Positions 18,693 to 25,956 of a stretch of 36,309 nt of DNA are shown here, piece by piece (positions within the stretch are counted from its first letter, which is position 1; every line of letters begins with the position of its first letter). The translations under genes were made by a program, and so were the position numbers. Origin of the DNA: Thermogemmatispora sp. (GTDB taxonomy: Bacteria > Chloroflexota > Ktedonobacteria > Ktedonobacterales > Ktedonobacteraceae); contig NZ_JADGIA010000027.1 of the NCBI RefSeq assembly GCF_019683635.1, positions 1-36,309 of the forward strand, given 5' to 3'. The notes under the pieces are model-generated. The model was given only the letters and a program-made list of their open reading frames with translations, searched no databases and was not told the origin of the DNA.

Positions 18693-19023
18693 CCGGAGCT
18701 GCTTGGGCTGGCTCGCTCCACGTTCCTCGCAGAGGAAGAAACGAAGCCGGTGAGGAGACAACTGCCTCCTTCTGGGCACTCGGGACAGAAACAGAGACCG
18801 GGGATGTCTCCGCGCCGGCTTGCTTTCCTGCGCCAGGACCAGGCCCCTTACTGCGAGCGCTGGTCACACACGAGGAGTACTCACAAGGTCGAAACACTGA
18901 CAGGCAGGCAGACAAAAAGTCAGCAGGAAAGATAAAGGAACAGGGCACTGCCACTGTCTGTGAGGATCATGGTCTGGCTCGCCTGTGCGCCAGCGAACCG
19001 AACCAACCAACCAGCCAGCCAGC
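18693..19023. other. intergenic remainder before anti-sigma gene
   Basis: About 330 bp hold no convincing gene. Short ORFs on both strands lack ribosome-binding sites and family resemblance. The right end (about 18997-19022) has a short tandem run of ACCA/CAGC units. Confidence 0.4.
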
Positions 19024-19326
19024 TCACTCTACAAACTCTTCCAGAGCGATATCCGCTCTCAGCTCCATCTCAAGCTCGGGATCAAGCTCCAGTGGCTCAT
19101 CGGGGGGCGTCTGAGCAAGGCGCATCACTGCCTCGCGTAGACGAGCAGGGGCACGCTCAATCGTACAGCGTTCATGAATGAGCCTTCTAAGACGCTCATC
19201 AAAGCGAAAACGGCTCTCACACTGCGAGCAGCGAGCCAGATGCTGCTGGACCGTGATAACTTCCTCGGCGCTGAGTTCCCGGTCGATATACAGATGGAGA
19301 CGAGCTATCGCTTCAACGCAATTCAT
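19024..19326 (-). CDS. RsrA/ChrR-type zinc-binding anti-sigma factor
   Basis: This 100-residue protein resembles zinc-containing, redox-sensitive anti-sigma factors (ZAS, RsrA/RshA group). RsrA binds its sigma factor when reduced and releases it after disulfide formation. The key residues are present: C3 near the N-terminus, then H29-x3-C33-x2-C36 in HLARCSQCE, then C54 in LIHERC, which corresponds to the extra Cys of RsrA. The C-terminal tail is acidic. The likely target is the sigma factor encoded divergently at 20092. In Streptomyces, sigR and rsrA are co-transcribed, so the divergent layout is different. The ATG at 19326 is at the family-typical position. A SigR-like promoter lies 60-90 nt upstream. 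Confidence 0.85.
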   Translation of the reverse strand: MNCVEAIARLHLYIDRELSAEEVITVQQHLARCSQCESRFRFDERLRRLIHERCTIERAPARLREAVMRLAQTPPDEPLELDPELEMELRADIALEEFVE

Positions 19327-19386
19327 GGTTGTTCACTCGCTCTCTCTCCTCAAGTATCGAGGCTGGTTTTCTTATCTGTTCATTTT

Positions 19387-19414
19387 AACAGAGGGTGAGG
19401 TGATTTTCATTCCC
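19387..19414 (-). promoter_or_regulatory. SigR/SigH-type ECF promoter of the anti-sigma gene
   Basis: On the minus strand, GGGAAT (19414-19409) is followed after 19 nt by GTT (19389-19387). This resembles the GGAAT-N18-GTT type consensus known for SigR/SigH regulons. The -35 lies inside a perfect 12-bp palindrome, TTCCCCGGGGAA (19410-19421). It predicts that the sigma factor induces its own inhibitor. Confidence 0.55.
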
Positions 19415-19778
19415 CGGGGAAATGCTTCCTTGCCTTTTCCCCGGCAGGTCCCTACGTGAGCATAAGCTCGCTCAGTATATCAGGCCGTTCCATCCTGCAA
19501 CCCGCAGCTACCTGGTTGACCAGCCTGTTCTTTTCTGGTATGTTGTCCCCAGGAAGCCGAGAAAATGCTGGGTTGAGGCAGGAAACTGGTTGCTATCGTA
19601 TCGTAGCGCCCAGCCGCTGAACAAGGGAGAGTCAGGCAAGACGGGCCAGAGAACGAAAAAGAGGACCTGAGCCGTGTATCGAGTAAAGAAAAATCGGTAG
19701 CCCGCGGTCAGCCATGAGCCGACTCGCTCCCGCCATCTTGCTCCATCAGAAGGGGCTAGTTTGAGCAGCGATCTATCG

Positions 19779-19786
19779 GCTATACT
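19779..19786 (+). promoter_or_regulatory. extended -10 promoter candidate for the ECF sigma gene
   Basis: GCTATACT (19779-19786) repeats the octamer seen at the ccdA and sigA-type promoters. The nearest -35-like box, TTGAGC (19761-19766), is too close at 14 nt, so the site would depend on its extended -10. It predicts a leader of about 300 nt for the sigma factor. Confidence 0.35.
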
Positions 19787-19943
19787 AGAAACAGCCTATT
19801 GTCTAGTGAGGTACCGCCTACTGCGGTTCTGTGCAGGAGAATGTACGCGAAAGGCAGGTTCTGCTCGGAAAAGAGCCTCTGCAGAGCCGAGACCACAATG
19901 AATACAGTCACCGATGATACGCCCTACCGCTGCACGGAGCAGC

Positions 19944-19961
19944 CTCCTAGACTCCTAGGAG
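19944..19961 (+). other. leader hairpin upstream of ECF sigma gene
   Basis: CTCCTAG (19944-19950) and CTAGGAG (19955-19961) form a perfect 7-bp stem with an ACTC loop, 130 nt before the sigma start. It may be a regulatory structure in the long leader, or incidental. Confidence 0.3.
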
Positions 19962-20091
19962 ACAGCCACAGCAGCGATCGGCCCGCCTGGTACGGGCTGA
20001 CCCTGCTTCTGTCCCTATTGCAGACTCCATCGCAGCCGCGAGACAACGCAACAGTGGTCGTCCGGTTGAGAGAGGATAGAGGGAGATTTGC

Positions 20092-20883
20092 ATGTCTGAA
20101 CAGCCTATCACTTCTGTCAATACTCCAGTGACTACCGGAAGCGATGCAGCTGGGAAGAGGCCAGCCCTCCCGCGAGAGGACTTCACGGCAGGGGTCCTGG
20201 CCCAGCTTGACAGCCTCTATCGCACGGCGCTACGGATGACCAACAATCCCCAGGAGGCCGAGGACCTGGTACAGGAGACCATGCTTAAAGCTTTTCGCTT
20301 CGCTCACACCTACCATCCCGGCACCAATCTGCGGGCCTGGCTGTTTCGTATCTTGAACACCACGGCCATCAACCACTACCGCCGCCAGTCAACCCATCCG
20401 GCGACCACCTCGCTGCCCGAGGGAGAAGAGTTTTACCTGTACAATCGTATCAAAGATCTGGCTGGCAACGAAGTCACTGCCGGGGCCGAGGAGGAGGTAC
20501 TTCAGCGCTATCTCGATGAGGATGTCTACAATGCGCTGATGGAGCTGCCGCCTAATTTCCGCATGCCGGTCATTCTGGCCGACATCGAGGGACTCTCTTA
20601 CAAGGAAATCGCCGAGGCGTTACAGATCCCTATCGGTACGGTGATGAGCCGCATCTCGCGGGCACGTCGCCAGCTGCAGAAATCGCTCTGGCGCTATGCC
20701 CAGGAGCGCGGCTATCTCAAAGAGGCCAGGACGACCAACACTGCTGAGAATGCCAGCACCTCGACCGGAGCCAGCCGCACCAACGCTGCGGCGGCTGCCG
20801 CCGCAGCGTCCGACCCAGCGTTAGCTCCCCAGTCAAGTCCAGAGTCAGCTCAAGCAGATCAGGCTACGGATTCTCATCCGTAG
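20092..20883 (+). CDS. SigR/SigH-type ECF RNA polymerase sigma factor
   Basis: This 263-residue ECF sigma factor consists of sigma-2 (about 38-100) and sigma-4 (about 145-200). Sigma-2 includes EAEDLVQETMLKAFRF (55-70) and the SigR-group hallmark PGTNLRAWLFRILNTTAINHYRR (76-98). Sigma-4 includes LSYKEIAEALQIPIGTVMSRISRARRQL. Relatives of this type respond to thiol oxidation and are held by RsrA-like proteins, one of which is encoded divergently at 19024. It has a 35-residue N-terminal extension and an Ala/Ser/Thr-rich tail (from about 213) that the family lacks. The ATG at 20092 has a GAGGGAGA ribosome-binding site. The last codons overlap the facing winged-helix gene by 20 bp. Confidence 0.9.
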   Translation: MSEQPITSVNTPVTTGSDAAGKRPALPREDFTAGVLAQLDSLYRTALRMTNNPQEAEDLVQETMLKAFRFAHTYHPGTNLRAWLFRILNTTAINHYRRQSTHPATTSLPEGEEFYLYNRIKDLAGNEVTAGAEEEVLQRYLDEDVYNALMELPPNFRMPVILADIEGLSYKEIAEALQIPIGTVMSRISRARRQLQKSLWRYAQERGYLKEARTTNTAENASTSTGASRTNAAAAAAAASDPALAPQSSPESAQADQATDSHP

Positions 20884-20885
20884 CC
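20862..20885. terminator. perfect palindromic hairpin containing both stop codons
   Basis: GGCTACGGAT (20862-20871) and ATCCGTAGCC (20876-20885) form a perfect 10-bp stem with a TCTC loop. On the plus strand the right arm carries the TAG stop of the sigma gene (20881-20883). On the minus strand the left arm carries the TAG stop of the winged-helix gene (20866-20864). It is a strong candidate for a shared bidirectional terminator or 3' stabiliser. Confidence 0.6.
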
Positions 20886-21139
20886 TCCGCCTGCAATAAG
20901 GCGAGCGCCGCGCGAGTGACCGTGATATCTGCACAGCGTCGGTCGAGAGCATTCGAGGTACGTGTGATCAGGCCCTTGCGCTCCAGACGAGCCAAGACTT
21001 TGGTGGCTGCCGCCGAACTGACCCCCATTAGGGTGGCTACCTCGCCTACTGACCAGTGATCTCGCTGAGCCAGATAGGTCAGCACCTCTCGCTGACGCGC
21101 GGTGATGGTGCCAGCAGCTGCTCGACGTAGTGCGTTCAT
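20864..21139 (-). CDS. short MarR-like winged-helix DNA-binding protein
   Basis: This 91-residue protein is almost only a winged helix. TARQREVLTYLAQRDHWSVGEVATLMGVSSAAATKVLARLERKGLITRT covers helix 1 to the start of the wing, and DRRCADITVTRAALALL follows as in MarR proteins. It lacks the dimerisation helices of full-length MarR (about 140 residues). The ATG at 21139 has an AGGGAG ribosome-binding site 10 nt upstream. The frame is open to a TTG at 21397, but that extension is low-complexity and overlaps the kinase gene. It lies 254 bp past the histidine kinase on the same strand and could be the output regulator of the ComX-like cassette, though this is only positional. Confidence 0.7.
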   Translation of the reverse strand: MNALRRAAAGTITARQREVLTYLAQRDHWSVGEVATLMGVSSAAATKVLARLERKGLITRTSNALDRRCADITVTRAALALLQAEATDENP

Positions 21140-21393
21140 GAGGATAGCGCTCCCTCTACGCGTAGAAGCAAGACTCCACGTTAGGGCAACAGGCGAGTGG
21201 GGAATACCCACAAGCTCTTTCCTCATAAGAGACGCTGCGGCGGAGCTATTCAGGTACAGCTTTTGGTTAGCACGCTGCCCCTCACTCCCGCTCAACTCGG
21301 TCACTGTCCCCGCTGCCCCCTGCACTGCTCTTCCCTGGCCGCCGGCCTCTTGACCCGAGCCTGCTTTTCCTTCGCTTAGTGCAGCACGGCAGT

Positions 21394-24318
21394 TCAACAG
21401 GCCATCTCGCGACGCACGCTGCGTGGCGCCTCACTCCTGGGACGTGGCGCAGTGACATGCTGCAGGGTGAAAGAAAAGGTACTCCCCTCACCTGGCACGC
21501 CGCTACTCTCCACCCAAATCCGCCCTCCCATTGCCTGCACGAGCTGCTCGCTGATGTAGAGTCCCAGCCCGGCGCCACGCACTGGACTGTTCATATCGCG
21601 ATCAAGGCGAACAAAGCGCTCGAAAAGATGCTTTTGCGCTTCGCGCGGCACGCCCAGCCCATAGTCGCGTACCGAAATGGTCACCCAGCGCTCTTCGATC
21701 CGACACAAGATATCGACATCCGTGCCGGGGGGAGAATACTTGAGGGCATTACTGAGCAGATTGAGGAGGACCTGGCGCAGCCGCAGCTCATCGGCCAGCA
21801 CATAGACCCCTACTGGCACATGGACACGCAAGGAATGCCGCTCACGCGTGCTGAGGGCATCCAGAATATCAACGACATGCTGGACAGACTTGCGTAGCTC
21901 GACGGCCTCCAGCTTCAGGCGCTCCGCATCCATATGCACGCGGCTTGCATCCATAATGTTGCTGACCAACAGCACCAGTTCATCACAGCCACGATGAGCA
22001 CGGGCGATGAAGTCTTCTCGCACCTCTGGCGAAAGATGCATATGATATTCTTTCAGCAATTCGATATAACCGAGCACAGCCGTCAGAGGAGTGCGCAGCT
22101 CATGGGAGGCCGTCATAATGAACTGGTCCTTGAGGCGATCGAGTTCCTTCTGTTGCTCATAAGCGGCGCGCAGCTCCAAAGTGATCTTGGCATTTTCCAG
22201 CATCGTCGCGCACTGCGAAGAGAACATCTCCAGCATATGTTTCTCTTCGCAGGAGAAGAGGTGAGCGCGGGCGTAGGTCAGTACCAGAACGCCGAGGCGG
22301 CGATGAGCGCGTCTGAGAGGGAGCCAGGCGAAGGGGAAGGCGGGCGTTTGAGGCAGGCAGGGAGGAATATGAGGAGAGAGCGCGTGGTCGCGGGCCAGCC
22401 CCGGCCCCATATCGCTCCCCTCATAGAACCAGGGGCGCCAGTCGTCCTCTTGAAGCGAGTTAAGCTGCTGGGCAGCAGAGAGCGGTGGCCCCCCGGGCAG
22501 GTAGGCGACGCGGCGCAGGCAAGCCCCCTGCTCATCGTAGAGCCAGACTTCAGCGCCAGCCGAGCCAGCGCGCGCGGCCACTTCTGCATAGTTGACCGCC
22601 ACATCTTCGATCGTCTCGATGGCGCTCACTGGCAAGGCATTGACGCTATAGAGTGCATTGAGCATAGCCGCATGGCGGCTGGCCCGCGCCGAGAGGCGGG
22701 CTGTCTCCAACAGTGGCGTAAAGCGAGCCAGCATCAGCTCAATGGCTTCGAAATCGGGGCCGGCATAGGGCTGATGATCGCCGCGCTCGCCCAGGACCAG
22801 GACGCCGATCAGACGCCCCTGGGCCCGCACAGGAACCAGCAAAGGGTCCAGCTCCTGATAAGGAACAGTGACCTGAAGGTAGCGCGCCAGACCGAGAGGA
22901 CTACGTCCAAAGGACTGCTGCAGCTCGCTGAGTCGCAGCGGGAAGCGAGCCTGAGTCAAGCGCTCGACCAGCGGCGGGGTCAGGGTCAGCCAGCCATTAT
23001 CGCCGAGGGCCTCCTCTGGCTCCATTGGCAACAGCCAACGGAGCAGGCGCAGGCGCGCCTCGTCGCCCGGCTCGGCGTAGGAGAGGGTTGGGCAGAGGCG
23101 ATAGTAGCCGCTCTCATCATCGAACACAAAGAGACAGACCTCACGGGTCTCAAAGACATTGACCACCGCTGCGCTCATTAACTGCGCCACCTCATCGAGG
23201 GTCGCACCTTCGCTCTCCAAAGGATGAGGGGTCTCCAGCAGGTGTCGATAATGGCACAACTCGCTAAAGAAGAGCCGCTCCGTCAGGATACGGGCCAGCC
23301 ACCAGACGAGCGGCGCCAGGATGGCCATCAGCGCCACCGTCAAGAGCGTGCGCGCCGGCAGATCCGGCAGGGGAAGAATCAAAGCCAAAACCGCCACCGC
23401 ATAGGCCAGCATCACCAGGCCGACCAGGCCCACAATCCAGGCCACGACGCGGCGAATATAGCGGTCCAGCACCAGGATCTGATAGCGTAAGATCGAATAG
23501 CCCAGTAGTGGCGGTAGGAGGGCCAGGGGGAGGGTGCTAAAGCGAGGATCGACACGGAGGGGGATATGCAACCACCAGGGCAGAACATTCAAGAGCAGAA
23601 AGGGAGCAAAAGCAAGGATCACCGCCCCCATAAAGAGACGGCGCTGCTGCTGCTCACGCAGGGTGGCCGTGCGCCGATAGAGATTGGCGATCGAGGTCAG
23701 AATGCCGGTCAGGGTCAAGAGGTAGTAGGTGTAGTCAACAAAATTGAGCCAGGCCAGGCGTGGACTGGTCCCCCAATCATAGAAGGCCAGATGACAGGTG
23801 ACGAGCAAGCTCAAGAGGACCACCAGGCCAAGATAGGCCGGGGCAAGCAAAGAGAGCAAAAGCAAACGTAGCAGACGCCCGAAGGAGCGACAGGCCTGAA
23901 CAGAGGAGGTCGCCAAAGGCGGAGGAGCCAGCATATTCTGCGGGAAGAGGAGCAGTAGAGTGGTGAAGAGGAGCAGCGAGAGGGCACTGCTGACCCCTCC
24001 CATGACCGAGAGCAGCATATCGCCCACGGCGGCGCCGGTCTGCACCAGGAAAGTCACCATCATGCAGGTGCAGAAGCAGAGCAAGAGCAGCGCCACCCCA
24101 CGGCGATAAGCATAGAGCCAGACCAGGGTTCCAACCGCTAGAAAGAGGAGGGCTGCGAGGGCTGAGACACCGAACTGGAGCAAAGCGTAAGGTAGATAGA
24201 GACTGTGCGGGAAAAAGACCCAGGCGTCACCCCCCAGGAGCACAACATAGGCTAGAGCCAGCACCAGAATCGCCACCAGACGCCCGACCCTCGGAAACGA
24301 GCGCGTTCTCCTCGTCAT
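21394..24318 (-). CDS. ComP-like polytopic sensor histidine kinase with GAF domains
   Basis: This 974-residue membrane kinase is probably the receptor of the neighbouring ComX-like peptide. About ten hydrophobic segments fill residues 11-346, ending with LRYQILVLDRYIRR, a stretch seen in kinases with 7-8TM input domains. Two GAF-like domains follow (about 370-540 and 550-715). HisKA has phospho-acceptor H739 in TASHELRTPL. HATPase has N857 in LLSNALKYSP, G1 DYGLG (885-889), LFERF and G2 GAGLGL (915-920). Bacillus ComP is smaller and lacks the GAF pair. The start is set at the ATG at 24318, behind AAGAGGGAG; an upstream in-frame TTG at 24351 touches the comQ-like stop. No receiver domain or response regulator gene is present in the window, so its phosphorylation partner is encoded elsewhere. 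Confidence 0.85.
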   Translation of the reverse strand: MTRRTRSFPRVGRLVAILVLALAYVVLLGGDAWVFFPHSLYLPYALLQFGVSALAALLFLAVGTLVWLYAYRRGVALLLLCFCTCMMVTFLVQTGAAVGDMLLSVMGGVSSALSLLLFTTLLLLFPQNMLAPPPLATSSVQACRSFGRLLRLLLLSLLAPAYLGLVVLLSLLVTCHLAFYDWGTSPRLAWLNFVDYTYYLLTLTGILTSIANLYRRTATLREQQQRRLFMGAVILAFAPFLLLNVLPWWLHIPLRVDPRFSTLPLALLPPLLGYSILRYQILVLDRYIRRVVAWIVGLVGLVMLAYAVAVLALILPLPDLPARTLLTVALMAILAPLVWWLARILTERLFFSELCHYRHLLETPHPLESEGATLDEVAQLMSAAVVNVFETREVCLFVFDDESGYYRLCPTLSYAEPGDEARLRLLRWLLPMEPEEALGDNGWLTLTPPLVERLTQARFPLRLSELQQSFGRSPLGLARYLQVTVPYQELDPLLVPVRAQGRLIGVLVLGERGDHQPYAGPDFEAIELMLARFTPLLETARLSARASRHAAMLNALYSVNALPVSAIETIEDVAVNYAEVAARAGSAGAEVWLYDEQGACLRRVAYLPGGPPLSAAQQLNSLQEDDWRPWFYEGSDMGPGLARDHALSPHIPPCLPQTPAFPFAWLPLRRAHRRLGVLVLTYARAHLFSCEEKHMLEMFSSQCATMLENAKITLELRAAYEQQKELDRLKDQFIMTASHELRTPLTAVLGYIELLKEYHMHLSPEVREDFIARAHRGCDELVLLVSNIMDASRVHMDAERLKLEAVELRKSVQHVVDILDALSTRERHSLRVHVPVGVYVLADELRLRQVLLNLLSNALKYSPPGTDVDILCRIEERWVTISVRDYGLGVPREAQKHLFERFVRLDRDMNSPVRGAGLGLYISEQLVQAMGGRIWVESSGVPGEGSTFSFTLQHVTAPRPRSEAPRSVRREMAC

Positions 24319-24351
24319 AGACTCCCTCTTGAACACCCGAGATCCTCTCAA

Positions 24352-25395
24352 TCATAATCCGAGTAGCTGATGCAATTCGGGCGGAAGAGGCTGGCACTCC
24401 TCGATAGCCCGCAGGCAGAGGCGAGCGCGTTCGCGATAGAGCAGGCAGATGCTCCAGGCGGCGGTTATTGCCTCAGCGAGGCGAGCGGAGAGAGCGCTGC
24501 TGATAGGAGCACCGTGCTGCAGGGCGAACAGCTCGTTGGGAGAGCAGCCAGTGGAGACAGCAAGCACCAGCGGGAGCGTCTTTTTCCCGCGACGGAGATC
24601 GGACTTTGGCCGGGAGAGCGCCGGAGAGGGAGCCAGCGAGGCATGCAGATCATGACAATCGTTGTCGAGCTGGCCGGCGATCCCCAGCAGCTCCCCCAGA
24701 TGGGAGAACAGTTCGCAGAGAGGAGGAGAGGCACCAGCAACCAGGGCCCCGAGACGGCAGGCCAGGCGCATGAGAGAGCCGGCCTTTGCCGCAGCCAGCG
24801 CCAGACAGTCCTCACGACCATAGGCGCTGAGCGGCTGCGCCTCAGCGAGCAAGTCGCTCTGCTGACCAGCCAGGCAGGCCAGGCTTGCCGCCTGCAGCTC
24901 TCCCAAGAGCACCAGTGGCTCGGCGGCGGGCGCCCTAGCCCCAGGAGCGACCGTCAGAATGGCTTGCTGAGCCAGGGCCAGCAAGGCGGCAGCGGCATTG
25001 ATGGCACGTGCCTCGCCCACAGTCTGCAGCAACGGTGTCTGATCATCATCAACCAGATCGTCCAAGATATCAATGGCGCAGACCAGACACTCCACCGCCA
25101 GAGCTGCCCCGGCGGCATAATCCAGGGCAACGGCAGGACCCAGAGAGCGCGCGATCAAGAAAGTCAGCAAGGGCCACCTTCCCGCCCGCGGCTCGCTCAG
25201 TCTCTCCACGTGAGCTTCAGCGCTTGACGCCGCCCGCCAGGCGAGCAGCTTACCCTCCTGACGCAAAGCCAGAGCTACATCCTCGCGCAACGGCGCAGGT
25301 ACCTCAGCCAGCAGACGCTCCAGGCGCCCACAGAGGAAAGCCAGCGCCTCCCCAAAGACCTCCTCCCTGGCCCTCGTCTCCCCGTCTTCGCTCAT
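24352..25395 (-). CDS. ComQ-like class 1 isoprenoid transferase
   Basis: This 347-residue all-helical protein of the trans-isoprenyl diphosphate synthase fold resembles ComQ, which attaches a farnesyl or geranyl group to a Trp of the ComX pheromone. The first Asp-rich motif is DDLVD (112-116), extended by further Asp residues. The second is degenerate, NDCHD (245-249), in GQLDNDCHDL. The SDLRRGKKTLPL segment (265-276) follows, as in this enzyme family. A plain chain-elongating synthase normally keeps DDxxD at the second site, so the N favours a ComQ-type role. It lies between a Trp-ended peptide gene and a polytopic kinase gene, all on the minus strand. The ATG at 25395 is chosen; a GTG at 25422 would add 9 residues. 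Confidence 0.75.
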   Translation of the reverse strand: MSEDGETRAREEVFGEALAFLCGRLERLLAEVPAPLREDVALALRQEGKLLAWRAASSAEAHVERLSEPRAGRWPLLTFLIARSLGPAVALDYAAGAALAVECLVCAIDILDDLVDDDQTPLLQTVGEARAINAAAALLALAQQAILTVAPGARAPAAEPLVLLGELQAASLACLAGQQSDLLAEAQPLSAYGREDCLALAAAKAGSLMRLACRLGALVAGASPPLCELFSHLGELLGIAGQLDNDCHDLHASLAPSPALSRPKSDLRRGKKTLPLVLAVSTGCSPNELFALQHGAPISSALSARLAEAITAAWSICLLYRERARLCLRAIEECQPLPPELHQLLGL

Positions 25396-25471
25396 GCTGC
25401 CCGACTCACCTCGCTCCCTCACAGCTCTGCCCGCCTCCCTCTACATCCTCCTCCCATCACTTGCTCACCCT

Positions 25472-25672
25472 TCACGGATGCCACCACCACATGGGAGGAC
25501 CCAGCGACGTACCAAGAGCAAGATGCGGGATCAGCTTCTTGAGCACATCAAGCACCAGAGGCTCCATATGCTCGGAGGCGGCAACGCTCTCCAGATCGTT
25601 GAAACACGCCTGGCGGAAACTTTCATCATTATAGAGGCGATGGACGAGCTTACATAGCTGCTGTTCTTCCAC
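25472..25672 (-). CDS. ComX-like pheromone precursor, 66 aa
   Basis: This is a small precursor candidate. With the GTG at 25672 it is 66 residues, starting MEEQQLCKLVHRLYNDESFR and ending GPPMWWWHP. Two amphipathic helices are followed by a short Gly/Pro-rich tail with three Trp residues at -5, -4 and -3. In Bacillus ComX the modified Trp is often at -3, and precursors are about 53-73 residues. The GTG has an AAGGAG ribosome-binding site 6 nt upstream (25679-25684). The frame is open to an ATG at 25756, but that start has no ribosome-binding site and would translate the promoter repeats. The next gene is the comQ-like transferase, 76 bp on. It could also be another RiPP precursor with a leader of the Nif11/LigA-like helical kind. 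Confidence 0.7.
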   Translation of the reverse strand: MEEQQLCKLVHRLYNDESFRQACFNDLESVAASEHMEPLVLDVLKKLIPHLALGTSLGPPMWWWHP

Positions 25673-25715
25673 AGTACACTCCTTCCCTCTCTTCACTTTA
25701 GAGAGACTTCCCATG

Positions 25716-25779
25716 AGAGCATGTCTTTGCATGCTCTGGGTGAGAGCATACCACATATCTAAAAGAAATGCAAGAGCAT
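25716..25779 (-). promoter_or_regulatory. promoter of the ComX-like gene with repeated heptamer
   Basis: On the minus strand, TTGCAT (25773-25768), 17 nt and TATGCT (25750-25745) form a promoter. The heptamer ATGCTCT occurs on this strand at 25779-25773, 25749-25743 and 25722-25716, that is at 30- and 27-bp steps. It occurs in inverted orientation at 25731-25737. One copy abuts the -35, one overlaps the -10 and one lies in the leader. The inverted copy makes a 7+7 repeat with each neighbour (spacers 5 and 8). An AT tract upstream (about 25781-25807) may act as an UP element. The pattern suggests control by an oligomeric regulator. Confidence 0.55.
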
Positions 25780-25956
25780 AGAATATATATATTTAGATGT
25801 ATCTATTAACTGGGCGAGGAGGGAGAGCGGGCGCGAAGCGGCAGCATAAGGTCCCAACGCAATTGACGAACCGGGGCCTTGCCGCTAGAATCGGGAAGAG
25901 ATCGCACCCAGAATCTGACGCTTGAGCGAGGGCATCACAACCCGAACCGAAAGAAG

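Larger units (their letters stand above)
19327..20091. other. 765-bp divergent region between anti-sigma and sigma genes
   Basis: This region holds the SigR-type promoter facing left, an extended -10 promoter facing right (19779-19786) and a 7-bp hairpin at 19944-19961. Plus-strand ORFs at 19422-19670 and 19799-20131 have no usable ribosome-binding site or recognisable domain, and the second overlaps the sigma start, so neither is called. Confidence 0.45.

Noticed and set aside
18562-18954. 130-residue minus-strand frame after ccdA
   Set aside because: Overlaps the ccdA 3' end and a long inverted repeat; no family resemblance.
19422-19670. 82-residue plus-strand frame
   Set aside because: No ribosome-binding site; overlaps the edge of the SigR-type promoter region; composition not protein-like.
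19799-20131. 110-residue plus-strand frame before the ECF sigma gene
   Set aside because: Starts with a non-ATG codon, overlaps the sigma start out of frame and has no domain.
21140-21397. N-terminal extension of the winged-helix gene to a TTG
   Set aside because: Low-complexity Gly/Ala/Gln sequence overlapping the kinase gene; the ATG at 21139 has a good ribosome-binding site and begins at the domain.
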